Positions 9,477-18,845 of a stretch of 64,000 nt of DNA are shown in pieces. Under the pieces are notes generated by a model. That model saw only the letters and a program-made list of their open reading frames with translations. It did not search any database and had not been told where the DNA came from. Where the stretch lies: positions 248,001 to 312,000 of the forward strand of contig JAYFOQ010000021.1 in the NCBI GenBank assembly GCA_034932485.1, read 5' to 3'. Source of the DNA: Gordonibacter sp034932485 (lineage in GTDB: Bacteria; Actinomycetota; Coriobacteriia; Coriobacteriales; Eggerthellaceae). Made by a program: the position numbers and the translations under genes. The stretch's first letter is position 1; each line of letters begins with the position of its first letter.

Positions 9477-10556
9477 TTAGTGTGCAGCCTCAAACCTATC
9501 CATGAACTGCACGAGGGCTTCGACGCCAGCCAAGGGCATGGCGTTGTAAATACTCGCACGCATACCACCCACACTACGATGACCTTTAAGGTTTTCTAAG
9601 CCAGCTGCCTTGGCCTCAGCTACAAATGCAGCATCCAGCTCGGCATCACCCGTTACGAAGGGTACATTCATCAGGGATCGGTCTTGTTTACGCACGGTGC
9701 CGCGAAACATACTGCTTTGATCTAGATAATCGTATAATAGCGCCGCTTTCTTGATATTGTGCGCTTGCATAGCTTCAAGTCCACCTTGCGCCTTAAGCCA
9801 CTTGAATACCTTACCGCAGATATAGATACCATACGCAGGTGGCGTATTATACAGCGAATTTGCATCAGCCTGCGTCTTCCACTTAAGCATAGTAGGCGTG
9901 CCCTCAAGCACATCATCGCGAATAAGGTCTTCGCGGATAATAGAGATAACCACACCAGCTGGACCGATATTCTTCTGTGCACCCCCGTACATGACGCCAT
10001 ACCGGGTAATGTCAACAGGCTCAGACAGTATGCACGATGACACGTCGGCTACGAGATCCTTGCCTTTAGTGTTCGGCAGCATGTGGAACTTCGTGCCATA
10101 GATGGTATTGTTCTCACAGATATGCACGTAGTCAGCATCCTCAGACACAGGCAAATCAGAACAGTCGGGGATATAAGAGAAGGTCTCGTCGGCGCTCGAC
10201 GCGATAGCGCGCGCATCACCGTAGATCTGACCTTCTTGCCATGCCTTTTTCGCCCAGGCACCCGTAATAATGTAGTCGGCCACGCGGTTCTTCATCAGAT
10301 TCATTGGTACCGCAGCGAACTGCTGCGAGGCACCGCCTTGCAAAAATAGCACCTTATAGTTATCAGGAATTCCCACAAGCTCACGTAGATCAGCTTCAGC
10401 AGATTCGATAATGCCGAGATAGGTTTTTGAGCGGTGGCTCATCTCCATGACAGACATACCCGATCCCCGATAGTCTAACATCTCATCGGCAGCTTCACGC
10501 AGCACCTCCTCCGGCAAGACGGCGGGACCTGCTGAAAAGTTGTACACCCTGCCCAT
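9477..10556 (-). CDS. serC: phosphoserine aminotransferase
   Basis: 359 residues, the family length. PLP enzyme converting 3-phosphohydroxypyruvate and glutamate to phosphoserine and 2-oxoglutarate. It starts MGRVYNFSAGPAVLP. The PLP Lys lies in GGAQKNIGPAG. Phosphate-binding residues lie in FLQGGAS and near the C-terminal HRSVGGMRAS. ATG 10556 has AGAAGGAG seven bases upstream; the frame stays open farther up but that part is not SerC-like. No other serine-synthesis gene is adjacent. Confidence 0.95.
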   Translation of the reverse strand: MGRVYNFSAGPAVLPEEVLREAADEMLDYRGSGMSVMEMSHRSKTYLGIIESAEADLRELVGIPDNYKVLFLQGGASQQFAAVPMNLMKNRVADYIITGAWAKKAWQEGQIYGDARAIASSADETFSYIPDCSDLPVSEDADYVHICENNTIYGTKFHMLPNTKGKDLVADVSSCILSEPVDITRYGVMYGGAQKNIGPAGVVISIIREDLIRDDVLEGTPTMLKWKTQADANSLYNTPPAYGIYICGKVFKWLKAQGGLEAMQAHNIKKAALLYDYLDQSSMFRGTVRKQDRSLMNVPFVTGDAELDAAFVAEAKAAGLENLKGHRSVGGMRASIYNAMPLAGVEALVQFMDRFEAAH

Positions 10557-10930
10557 GCGCACTCCTTCTTTCTGTTCGACCTTCCGCTTGCGCCGTCCTC
10601 GTTCGCAGCGATGCTTCCAAAGTTGCAGCGCTGGGTATGGTACACCCCGCAGGATTCGGCTTCGGCACAGCATTGTACTATGCAGCTTTCGCTTTAGCAC
10701 GCTAAAGACAAAAACAGCAGTAGACGGTATATACCTACTCTGGAAGGGTACCCCCCTACAACTTGTCAGCCCGCTGACTGGTCAGCCATAAAGAGGAAAC
10801 AGATACCCCCATCAGACTTCAAACTATAAACGTAGTCTATAGACTCCTTTTTGTACCCCCTAAAAAGACGCGAAGCCTGAATAAAGCGGTTATCAGGCCA
10901 CGCGCCCAAAACATGCAGAAGGAGGCGAAT
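10557..10930. promoter_or_regulatory. divergent intergenic region with several short palindromes
   Basis: This region separates serC (minus) from the C39-like gene (plus). It holds CTTTAGC-N2-GCTAAAG (10692-10707), the perfect palindrome GGTATATACC (10726-10735), and GTCAGC-N2-GCTGAC followed by another GTCAGC (10765-10786). These are operator-like, but no binding protein can be assigned. Small frames here have no ribosome sites. Confidence 0.4.
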
Positions 10931-11836
10931 ATGTCCTACCACGGATTGCCTTATCTTGTCACCAAAAGCACCATGACAAGTCGAAGTAATAACCCTTACC
11001 CATCTGAACAGCACAACATACCCGAGCATGTGGTTTCCATACACTACCCTGCCTCCTTGCACAATGCTCGTAACCTTTCCTCCTACCGCCCCTGCGATAC
11101 CGTCTGCCCGCCACACGCGCACAATACTCGCGCCCAGGCTAAACCAGCAATCTCCGACGTTCAACCCTTACGCGTATTGGCGGCACTACTGATCTTAGTC
11201 CTCATAGCACTGGGGTGTACCTTTGTCGGCTTCGAAATAACTCACGTATTCTTCAATACTACCAACAGTATTTCTACAAGCAACGAAACATCAACCACTA
11301 ACTCAACGACGACACCTTCCAGCACGCCTTCATCAAGTTGGAAACAAGGAGCAGTGCCACAGTTGTACGAAGCAGACCCACAATGGTCATCACCCTCCTA
11401 TGACTCCAGCACCATCGGCAACGCGAGATCTGCCGCCTTCTGCCTCGCTATGGTACGCATCAGCCTCACCGGGGATACCGCAACCGGACCCATCGAAATA
11501 GCTTCTCTCGCCCACCAACAAGGCTACACTTCCTCTGGTGATGCCACCACCTTGCTCACTGACGGCCCGAAAGAATTCGGCCTTATCGCTCAATCGGTCG
11601 AGGCCAACGAATTGGCAATTCGTCGACAGATAAACGCAGGGTTTCCTGTTATCTGCGACGTCAAATCCGAAGCATTTGGAAACCATCACACCTATGTCGT
11701 GCTAACTTCTATCGACGAACGCGGACAACTTATTATCCACGACCCAACCAGCCCCAAACGTTCTGCAACGAGGTGGAGTTTCAACGACATTGTGTCAGCC
11801 AGCACTGCGCTTTGGTCGTATCGCCTCATCGGCTAA
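10931..11836 (+). CDS. membrane-anchored C39-peptidase-like protein lacking the catalytic Cys
   Basis: 301 residues from ATG 10931, which has AAGGAGG five bases upstream; an ATG at 10913 lacks one. A cytoplasmic N-terminus of ~80 residues precedes one membrane segment (~82-105). A Ser/Thr-rich linker (~112-138) follows, then a C39-like domain (YEADPQW... to the end). In this family the nucleophile lies in GCGPTCLAM; here the aligned stretch is NARSAAFCLAM, with Ser167 at the Cys position and Cys171 retained. The His region (NHHTYVVLT, His253) and HDP motif remain. The domain probably faces outward. It may be an inactive paralogue that binds peptides or scaffolds. Confidence 0.7.
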   Translation: MSYHGLPYLVTKSTMTSRSNNPYPSEQHNIPEHVVSIHYPASLHNARNLSSYRPCDTVCPPHAHNTRAQAKPAISDVQPLRVLAALLILVLIALGCTFVGFEITHVFFNTTNSISTSNETSTTNSTTTPSSTPSSSWKQGAVPQLYEADPQWSSPSYDSSTIGNARSAAFCLAMVRISLTGDTATGPIEIASLAHQQGYTSSGDATTLLTDGPKEFGLIAQSVEANELAIRRQINAGFPVICDVKSEAFGNHHTYVVLTSIDERGQLIIHDPTSPKRSATRWSFNDIVSASTALWSYRLIG

Positions 11837-11901
11837 AACAACCATTCGCGCCCCCGCAAAAGAAAGAAGTGTTACAGGTACCTCTTAAAGCAATTCCTCT
11901 T

Positions 11902-11951
11902 TTCAACCATCTACAGCGCGCCCCAATCGGAGCACGCTGTAGATGGTTGAA
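11902..11951. terminator. 17-bp perfect inverted repeat after the C39-like gene
   Basis: Arms TTCAACCATCTACAGCG (11902-11918) and its exact complement (11935-11951) flank a 16-base loop. CTTTT follows on the plus strand. It is most likely the terminator of the C39-like gene, although the T-run is short. Confidence 0.55.
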
Positions 11952-12056
11952 CTTTTAGATTATTATAAAATCACGACTCTTTTACACCGAAGATTCGAAA
12001 GGTGCAAACACCTGATAGTCTCCGAGAATTTATGTCTGTGATCCGCTTGGTGCTTG

Positions 12057-12266
12057 TTAGGCATTCGGCGACTTAGGAGCTGGCGGCGCCGATGGTACGC
12101 GGGGAGCCTTCGGCATACCCGGTGCACCGGGAGCAGACGGAATTCCCGGCATAGGGGTGGCCTTTGCTCCACAACTTGGGCACTCGTCAGCTTTCGGATC
12201 AACCTCAGCCCCACACTTCGGGCATTTCACGGGACCCACTCCCGTCACTGCTGGTCTGAAGCACAT
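12057..12266 (-). CDS. small zinc-ribbon protein with Pro/Gly-rich tail
   Basis: About 69 residues. A zinc ribbon (CPKCGAEVDPKADECPSCG) is followed by a ~35-residue tail of PGxP/APx repeats that looks collagen-like. ATG 12266 has AGGAAGG nine bases upstream and overlaps the 3' end of the permease gene by 22 bases. A GTG at 12230 with GGGAG upstream would start directly at the ribbon (VKCPKCG) and is equally likely. It is the last gene of the molybdoenzyme/permease cluster; its role is unknown. Confidence 0.65.
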   Translation of the reverse strand: MCFRPAVTGVGPVKCPKCGAEVDPKADECPSCGAKATPMPGIPSAPGAPGMPKAPRVPSAPPAPKSPNA

Positions 12267-13747
12267 AAATCCATACCTTCCTCTCGATTTCTTTTTCTAT
12301 TTGTCAAGCGGTCCTCCACACGCGCATCGGCGCGCTCTTTGGCCCGCATGGCAGCATCTTGCGCAATAACACGCTTCTTGAATATCAGACTTAACGTTGT
12401 GTACAGCACCACTGTCAACGGTGCTACAAGGAGAAAGGGCACTGCCAGGAAGCCTGCCATATACAACCCTCCTGCCGTAAGAGTAACTACGACGATAGTA
12501 ACAACGCCCCGCCAGTTCACTGCCTCGATATGTTTGAGTGAGACAATGCCGCGCGTGCCAATACCCAGCCTTCCTCTTATCAGGTAATAATCGGTTATAA
12601 GCAAGAAACACCACGACATAGTAAGGATGCTTCCAATACTCATAAATGCATTCACTCGGTCAAGGATATTGCAAAATATAAACACTAGACCAATGGCATT
12701 AACAGCTACCACCGCCACCGGCCACTTGAGTTTAATACCAAACAAACTATCGAACAGGTTTGCCATGGCATTACTGCTACTAATGGAATTTGATGTCTCC
12801 ACCTTCAACTGAGACAGGCAGATAATAACCATACCCACCATTCCCAGCGATAGCACAAAGGTAATACCAGGGTTAGTGATTGCCGCGTTAGCGGCGCTCG
12901 CCTCACTGTAACCAAGTCCTAGGAAGTACCCGTAAGACACGTTGTATCCGTAATAGGCAAGCAAGGCACCAAATACATAGGTAAGAACAGCAAACAAACT
13001 ACCGACTACCGAAATGGCAGCCAAATCACGCTCCTTTTTTACGAAGCGCGTGAAATCGGATGAAAATAAAGCCATAAGCCCCGATGTCATAATGCTGTAG
13101 TTTACCGCGTAAGCAAATCCTTCAGCTTGTCCCATATGGGGTACAAGTACTCCGTGCGTAAGCGCATCAATCAGATGTCCGTCGAGCGCAATACTGCCCG
13201 CCACGAACAACAAAGCCCCGAACAACAGCACAACAAACACCATATTGAACCGCGCAATAAACTTCATACCAAAAAGTGACATGAGTACCCAGACCGCCGA
13301 AATAACCAGATAGAGCACATGCTTAACAACTTCGTCCGTCCAACCAAAATAATAAATAATCGCATTACCTAGCTGAACGGTACCAATAGCCAGCGTACCC
13401 ACCAGTAAAAATATCCAAATGAGCGAATCGAGTGCCGAACCTTTTGTGCCAAACACGTACAGACGCGATGTTACGTTGCTTGGCAAACCTTCTCGAAACG
13501 ATATTCTTCCCACGAAGAACGTAAGAAACACGCTCAGTACAAACATAATAACTGCAGCACCTAATCCGTAAAAACACCCGGCGTAGTAGGCGACAATGCC
13601 GCCGCCCATGAGCTTAGTCAAGCTGGAAACCACCCCAGACAAGATAGCGGCCACCCCTGTCCAGCCGAGTTTCTTATCTTCGGGCACCTTTTCGAACAGA
13701 GACACCTGCTCGGTAGAAGCACCTTTCTTTCGAGACGAATCGGTCAT
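12245..13747 (-). CDS. NCS1-family (purine-cytosine/allantoin-type) permease
   Basis: 500 residues with about 12 membrane segments, N-terminal LFEKVPEDKKLGW and the late motif MSWCFLLITDYYLIRGRLG, features of cytosine_permease/NCS1 proteins that import nucleobases and related N-heterocycles with H+ or Na+. ATG 13747 with GGGGGAG upstream starts MTDSSRKKG. It is co-directional with the molybdoenzyme genes, so it may import the substrate. The substrate cannot be assigned from sequence alone. Confidence 0.75.
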   Translation of the reverse strand: MTDSSRKKGASTEQVSLFEKVPEDKKLGWTGVAAILSGVVSSLTKLMGGGIVAYYAGCFYGLGAAVIMFVLSVFLTFFVGRISFREGLPSNVTSRLYVFGTKGSALDSLIWIFLLVGTLAIGTVQLGNAIIYYFGWTDEVVKHVLYLVISAVWVLMSLFGMKFIARFNMVFVVLLFGALLFVAGSIALDGHLIDALTHGVLVPHMGQAEGFAYAVNYSIMTSGLMALFSSDFTRFVKKERDLAAISVVGSLFAVLTYVFGALLAYYGYNVSYGYFLGLGYSEASAANAAITNPGITFVLSLGMVGMVIICLSQLKVETSNSISSSNAMANLFDSLFGIKLKWPVAVVAVNAIGLVFIFCNILDRVNAFMSIGSILTMSWCFLLITDYYLIRGRLGIGTRGIVSLKHIEAVNWRGVVTIVVVTLTAGGLYMAGFLAVPFLLVAPLTVVLYTTLSLIFKKRVIAQDAAMRAKERADARVEDRLTNRKRNREEGMDLCASDQQ

Positions 13748-13851
13748 CCTCTCCCCCTGTCTCCACAGGATGCGTGGCAAAACCCCCACCACACATCCTG
13801 CGCTTCATGTCCACACGGCAAGCTACTGCCGAGCAGATGCCTCGAAACCTC

Positions 13852-15171
13852 CTACACGATACCCACGTTGGCCATAATCAGCATGACCACGAGAGCACAA
13901 AATCCGGCTCCGATAGAAATAGCAGCAATATGCTTATAGGAATTCTTATGGTTCAACCCCATGGCAGCTAGCATGCCAAACATGGCACCGGAGTTGGGCA
14001 GCGCGCCACCAATAGTGGCCGACGTGGCGATAATCTTGGCAAGAGCCGCCGGATCGGCACCGGTAGCCAGATATGGATCAAGAAAGTTTCCTGCAATGAT
14101 ACCAACGGCACCCGAACCTGAACCCATGACACCACCCAGAACCGCTGCCATAGTAGCAGCAGACACGTACGTACCTCCCGGCATGTTAAAGATAGCCTCG
14201 TAGATAACCGTAAAGCCCACGGAAGCAGCAGCCACCGTGCCTACGCCTACTGCAGCCGAAGTGAACAGCGCTGGCCCAAGAGCCGATTTTGCACCGTTGC
14301 CCAACACGTCACGCTGGCTGTCGATGTACTTATTGAATAGAATCATACTAAGAATGACAGCGGCAATCATGGCGATGTAGACAACGTTCGCCACATGCAA
14401 CTGAGAACCAACAATGATAACCCCAATAAGCAGAATAAGCGGTAGCAGCGCCACAAACACATTCGGTATGGCCTTATCCTCGGAAGTCATCGTTTCGCCT
14501 TCGGCCATTACGTACACTTCGCCCTTAGCCTGAGCACGCTTCAAGGCAAACTTGATGTAGAGGCACGATACGGTGATAGCAATAATAGAACCCACAATAC
14601 CCATAATGGGCGCTGCAGTGAGTGAAACACCGCATCCGTTAGCAGCATTGATCCACGCAATAGCCGGCACGCCAGGAATCATAGCCATGGTGAACGAACA
14701 AGCACCCAATGTCCATGCGGCACAGAACAAATGCCACGGGATCTTACATTCCTTAAACATAGGACGCGCAAGCGGTATAAGCGCAAACATAGCCACGAAC
14801 ATCGAGATACCCGCATAGGTAAGGATAGCCCCCACCGCAGCAATACCCAGCAATACGAGATAGGGACTCTTCGTACCTACCTTATTCATAATGGCATTCG
14901 CGATAGACTTAGCTGCGCCAGATTTATCCATAAACTCACCCATGATTGCGCCACCCATGAAGATGAGCAGGTTTTTCTGAACGAAGCCCGCAAGACCAGT
15001 GACATATGACGAGTCTTTACCCACCATAGCTGCGGCGATATCCATTCCATTAGTAAGCGCAATAATGATAGCGGTTACGATGGAGGTAATAAGAACATTC
15101 CAGCCCTTCATGGCAGCAATAACAAAGAACACGAGACCAGCAACGATGCCAGCAACCCCTAACCATTCCAT
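13852..15171 (-). CDS. GntP-family carboxylate permease
   Basis: 439 residues with 12-13 membrane segments. The pattern resembles gluconate/H+ symporter-type GntP or CitM-like carriers: an early FMGGAIMGEFMDKSG loop, re-entrant Gly-rich stretches (GGVMGSGSGAVG) and SATIGGALPNSGAMFG near the end. The start MEWLGVAGIVAGL has AAAGGGG before ATG 15171. It sits 43 bases after the Fe-S subunit gene and likely shares its transcript, suggesting import of an organic acid or export of the reduced product. Confidence 0.75.
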   Translation of the reverse strand: MEWLGVAGIVAGLVFFVIAAMKGWNVLITSIVTAIIIALTNGMDIAAAMVGKDSSYVTGLAGFVQKNLLIFMGGAIMGEFMDKSGAAKSIANAIMNKVGTKSPYLVLLGIAAVGAILTYAGISMFVAMFALIPLARPMFKECKIPWHLFCAAWTLGACSFTMAMIPGVPAIAWINAANGCGVSLTAAPIMGIVGSIIAITVSCLYIKFALKRAQAKGEVYVMAEGETMTSEDKAIPNVFVALLPLILLIGVIIVGSQLHVANVVYIAMIAAVILSMILFNKYIDSQRDVLGNGAKSALGPALFTSAAVGVGTVAAASVGFTVIYEAIFNMPGGTYVSAATMAAVLGGVMGSGSGAVGIIAGNFLDPYLATGADPAALAKIIATSATIGGALPNSGAMFGMLAAMGLNHKNSYKHIAAISIGAGFCALVVMLIMANVGIV

Positions 15172-15214
15172 TTACTTCCCCTTTCGCAATGATCAACCAA
15201 AGACAGGCGCAGCA

Positions 15215-15958
15215 TCAAGCCATATCGTTGCGCGTAGCACGCATAAGTTCTATTGTCGAATGGTGCTTCATGCGCAACTCGTTTCGATAAATCGCCTTCT
15301 CGTCAAGATTTTTTAGATCTTCTTCACTTTCAAACAAGGTACCTAGGTCGCCACGTTGTTGGTTGAGCGCAATAGCCTCATCGACGTCATAGGGCAAAAG
15401 CTGCTGTTTTTCGCGCGGGTTCCAAATAAGGAAAGCGGGCTTGGTAACATCAGGAAGAGGCATACCTTCGCAGTAGCGTACATCACCATATTTCTCGATT
15501 AGTTGATCGAGCGGACCGAAGTCAAACGCACGTAAGGGGCAGCTCATCGTACAAGCAGGCTGCATTCCCTCAGCCAGACGATCAACACACATGGTGCACT
15601 TACTCATCTTGCAGTCGAGCTCGTCAGACGCAAAGCGCGGCGCACCGTAAGGACAAGCATCGTAGCACTTGCGGCAACCTTGACACTTTTCCTTATCAAC
15701 CAAAACCGCGCCGTACTCATCTTCTTTATAAAGTGCACCGTTTGGACACACCTTCGCACACGAAGGATCCTCACAATGAGCACAGGGAAACGCTAACGAG
15801 TGAAGACGAACGCTCGGAAATGTACCGGTCTCCCATTCGTATACCGTCATCCATTTCTCGGCGCCAGGCTCAAGGCCATTCCAATCTTTGCAGGCAATAC
15901 TACACGCCTGACAAGCATAACAACGATTCATATCGAAGAAAAATCCATACTGAGTCAT
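15215..15958 (-). CDS. 4Fe-4S electron-transfer subunit (DmsB-like) of a molybdoenzyme
   Basis: 247 residues with the four cysteine clusters of DmsB/NrfC-type ferredoxin subunits: CYACQACSIAC (~14-24), CAHCEDPSCAKVC (~59), CQGCRKCYDAC (~92) and CTMCVDRL...CTMSCP (~121-140). It relays electrons to the molybdopterin subunit encoded four bases upstream. ATG 15958 follows AAGGAG by seven bases; the longer GTG start is unlikely. No membrane-anchor (DmsC/NrfD) gene is present in the cluster. Confidence 0.9.
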   Translation of the reverse strand: MTQYGFFFDMNRCYACQACSIACKDWNGLEPGAEKWMTVYEWETGTFPSVRLHSLAFPCAHCEDPSCAKVCPNGALYKEDEYGAVLVDKEKCQGCRKCYDACPYGAPRFASDELDCKMSKCTMCVDRLAEGMQPACTMSCPLRAFDFGPLDQLIEKYGDVRYCEGMPLPDVTKPAFLIWNPREKQQLLPYDVDEAIALNQQRGDLGTLFESEEDLKNLDEKAIYRNELRMKHHSTIELMRATRNDMA

Positions 15959-15962
15959 CTTC

Positions 15963-18554
15963 TTACTCCTTCCCCTCACCGAGCGATTGACGAAGCCTCA
16001 GCGCTACGCTCGCACCACGCATACCCGCACGATCAGCTTCTCCACCGAAGCCCTCAATATCTCCATCTGCAACCTTCTCAACCTCGACAAGACCTGCCGT
16101 GATAAGTGCACCCAAAATATGAGGTAGGTGCCCGTCGTCAAGCAAGATGTTGGGCGTACCACGTAAATCCTGTCCATATTTATTCATCTCAGCAGGAGTA
16201 CCATCGGTTTGATACCACGCACCATGATGTACAGCAGCCGTTCCTGGTGTCATGCGGTTGGTTACATAAGCCGTCAGCTGCGCTTCGCCACGATCACTGT
16301 ATACACGACACGTGTCGCCGTCGCATATACCACGTGCCTGAGCATCAATACCCGACATCCATACAGCGTGGCGGTAACAGTCCTCGCGCATGAAAGGATT
16401 ATTGTCGTTACTTGAGTGCTGACGATAAATAGATACGGGCGACACAAGCGAAAGCGGGTAATTCTTTACTTTAGGATTATAAAAACCGTCATTCGACGCC
16501 GACCCGATATCACCTTCAACATAGCTGGGGCTCCACACCGGCATAGGATCAATCTGCCCACGCCAACGCGACTCAGTCATGTCATGGCTTTTGACGTAAT
16601 TTGAAGAAAATTCTATCTTACCTGTTGGCGTATCAAAGGGGCTACCGCCACGATCCATTACCGTTTTGAATGGATAATACGGCACATCAATCTCGGTACG
16701 AACAACAGGGTGAGTATTAAACTCTTCCCAGGTGGGTTTTTTCTCATATCCAAGATATGCCATAAGAGGCTCGTTATCTGCCCACTCTTCAAAGGCTTCT
16801 CGGTAAATAGCCTCCTGAGCATCTACCCAATGATCGGCATCCACCTCAACGAGACGCGGATTATACTGCTCGCCTACCCCCAATCGCTTGGCGATCTGTG
16901 TCCACACCCATTCCTTTGAGCGCACCTCGCCCGGGAATTCAACACCACGAGCGCAGAAGGTGAAGTAGTTGCGCATGCCATTAGGGCCGCTCACAAAGCG
17001 TTGGTGACCATACATGTATTCATCCATGCCTTCAAACTGCCATACAGGCGCGGGCAAGATGATGTCGCAAAGTTCTGCGGTAGGTTGGTTAATATGCCAC
17101 TGGAAACCCCAGTTAAACTCTGTAGACGCCATACCAGCAAAACGCTTATTCACATTAGAGTGGTTGTTGGCGTAGTTGTTCTCAAATATGATCATCTGTA
17201 TGTTTGGAAGCGGAGATTCGTTGGTCGGCGATCCGATACGATGACGATATTCGCTTTCACTCATGCGGCCTTCCCAATAATCTTTCTGGCAAGCCAAGAT
17301 TTCAGTGAGGCAGTTGTTGTTGAAGAGCACAGGAGCTTGATAGCTACCAGGATTACGACCAAAGTCGGCAATTGGCGTGGGGATACGACCAGGAGTGGGC
17401 AGGCAGGCACCCGTCTGACAACCACCCGCACATGCTATATTTCCCGTCATAGCTTGCAATAGCATGGAGGCAGCAGCGCCGTAATCACCCATATGACGCT
17501 TGGCGCAGGAGTAGAAGTATTGCAGATGAACCGGTTTAGAGGTGCCGTAGAGGCGAGCAAACTCCCGTATGGTTTCAGCCGGAACTGCGCAGATGGGGGC
17601 AGCCCATTCTGGCGTCTTCTTAATACCATCTTCGCCTTCGCCCATGCAATAGGCGCGCCACTCTTCGAATCCCGCCTTATCAACCCATTCTTCGATAAAC
17701 TCATGGTCGACCAGATCTTCTTCGTAGAGTACCTGAGCAACCGCCAGCATCATGGCGAGATCGGTACCAGGACGAATAGGAATCCACTGGTCAGCCAAAA
17801 TCTCTGCACTCTGAGTGTAACGCGGATCGATAACGATGGTTTTACAGCCATATTCATGTGCAAGCTGCATATAATATGATGTCGGACCAAACCATGCCAC
17901 TACCGGATCCATGCCCCACATAATGAAGAGCTTCGAATTGAAGAGATCCGATGCCTCAAAGCCTGGCAGCGCATCGGAGAGACCTTTAGCAGTCTTTGAC
18001 AAATCTACGCCAAGATGCAGCATCTCACCTGCTGCATGACCCGATGTGGAGTGTTCTCCCCATGCCCCAAAACCAGCTTCCCACCAAGGGGCAAGGGGAA
18101 AGCCATTCTTCTCAAAACTTGGATACTGCGAATGAAAGATGCCATAAGGCCCGTATTCTTCACGAATAGCTATCATCTTTTCGGCAATGGTATCGAGTGC
18201 TTCTTCCCAACTGATTTCGACAAAGTAACCGTTGCCAGCACCTTTTTCACCAATGCGCTTCATAGGATGCAAAAGGCGAGTCTCAGCATCAAGTTCCTTT
18301 TTCCATGAATGGCCCATAGCGCACGGCCTCATTTGTACGTTACCCTTCCAAATATTCTCCCAGCCGCAGTCCTCACGACTGTCATTGCAATTGATTGAAT
18401 CATCCGGCTCGATTGCAATAACCTTATCCCCCTTGGCATGGCATTTCAAAACACATGCCGAGTCCCAACAACCATTTGCTGGACACGAGGTATAGAAAAT
18501 GCGCTCGCCCTCGCGCCGCTTCTTGCTCGCATCGATGATGCCTTGTTTGTCCAT
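15963..18554 (-). CDS. molybdopterin-dependent oxidoreductase, DMSO-reductase family catalytic subunit
   Basis: 863 residues. An N-terminal 4Fe-4S motif has ligands C24-x4-C29-x4-C34 (with C38) and a fourth Cys in MRPCAMG, followed by molybdopterin-binding domains and a C-terminal dinucleotide-binding domain (from ~TGKIEFSSNY). A likely Mo-ligand region is GEHSTSGHAAGE near residue 150. There is no twin-Arg signal peptide, unlike DmsA or TorA, so the enzyme is probably cytoplasmic. ATG 18554 follows GGAGGAG. Substrate unknown; in Eggerthellaceae such enzymes reduce or dehydroxylate diet- or host-derived aromatics and other organics. Confidence 0.85.
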   Translation of the reverse strand: MDKQGIIDASKKRREGERIFYTSCPANGCWDSACVLKCHAKGDKVIAIEPDDSINCNDSREDCGWENIWKGNVQMRPCAMGHSWKKELDAETRLLHPMKRIGEKGAGNGYFVEISWEEALDTIAEKMIAIREEYGPYGIFHSQYPSFEKNGFPLAPWWEAGFGAWGEHSTSGHAAGEMLHLGVDLSKTAKGLSDALPGFEASDLFNSKLFIMWGMDPVVAWFGPTSYYMQLAHEYGCKTIVIDPRYTQSAEILADQWIPIRPGTDLAMMLAVAQVLYEEDLVDHEFIEEWVDKAGFEEWRAYCMGEGEDGIKKTPEWAAPICAVPAETIREFARLYGTSKPVHLQYFYSCAKRHMGDYGAAASMLLQAMTGNIACAGGCQTGACLPTPGRIPTPIADFGRNPGSYQAPVLFNNNCLTEILACQKDYWEGRMSESEYRHRIGSPTNESPLPNIQMIIFENNYANNHSNVNKRFAGMASTEFNWGFQWHINQPTAELCDIILPAPVWQFEGMDEYMYGHQRFVSGPNGMRNYFTFCARGVEFPGEVRSKEWVWTQIAKRLGVGEQYNPRLVEVDADHWVDAQEAIYREAFEEWADNEPLMAYLGYEKKPTWEEFNTHPVVRTEIDVPYYPFKTVMDRGGSPFDTPTGKIEFSSNYVKSHDMTESRWRGQIDPMPVWSPSYVEGDIGSASNDGFYNPKVKNYPLSLVSPVSIYRQHSSNDNNPFMREDCYRHAVWMSGIDAQARGICDGDTCRVYSDRGEAQLTAYVTNRMTPGTAAVHHGAWYQTDGTPAEMNKYGQDLRGTPNILLDDGHLPHILGALITAGLVEVEKVADGDIEGFGGEADRAGMRGASVALRLRQSLGEGKE

Positions 18555-18653
18555 CAACTCCTCCTCTTTTGATGTCGCCCCTCGTCTTCAGGCAACGTGA
18601 TAAGAGCAAGGTTAGACCTTAAAGTGGGTGCAGGTAGGACACACAAACCGATT

Positions 18654-18676
18654 CGCTGTCGTGAATATTTACAGCG
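18654..18676. promoter_or_regulatory. LysR-type operator candidate upstream of the molybdoenzyme
   Basis: CGCTGT-N11-ACAGCG: 6-bp inverted arms that fit the T-N11-A rule of LysR regulators, with an AT-rich centre. It lies 100-122 bases before the molybdoenzyme start and just downstream of the LysR gene, so a substrate-responsive LysR could act here. Confidence 0.55.
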
Positions 18677-18845
18677 GCCGTCAATAAGATTTTCATGAAC
18701 AGTTCAGCTGCAGCGGCTTTAAAAAGTTATTTACAACCAGCAGACAACCCAGCTACACGAAGACACCATGGGCGAGCCAACGGAATACAAGTACACAAGC
18801 GTAATGAACGAGAATTCCTGTGCAAAAGTAAAAGCAAAGACTAGA

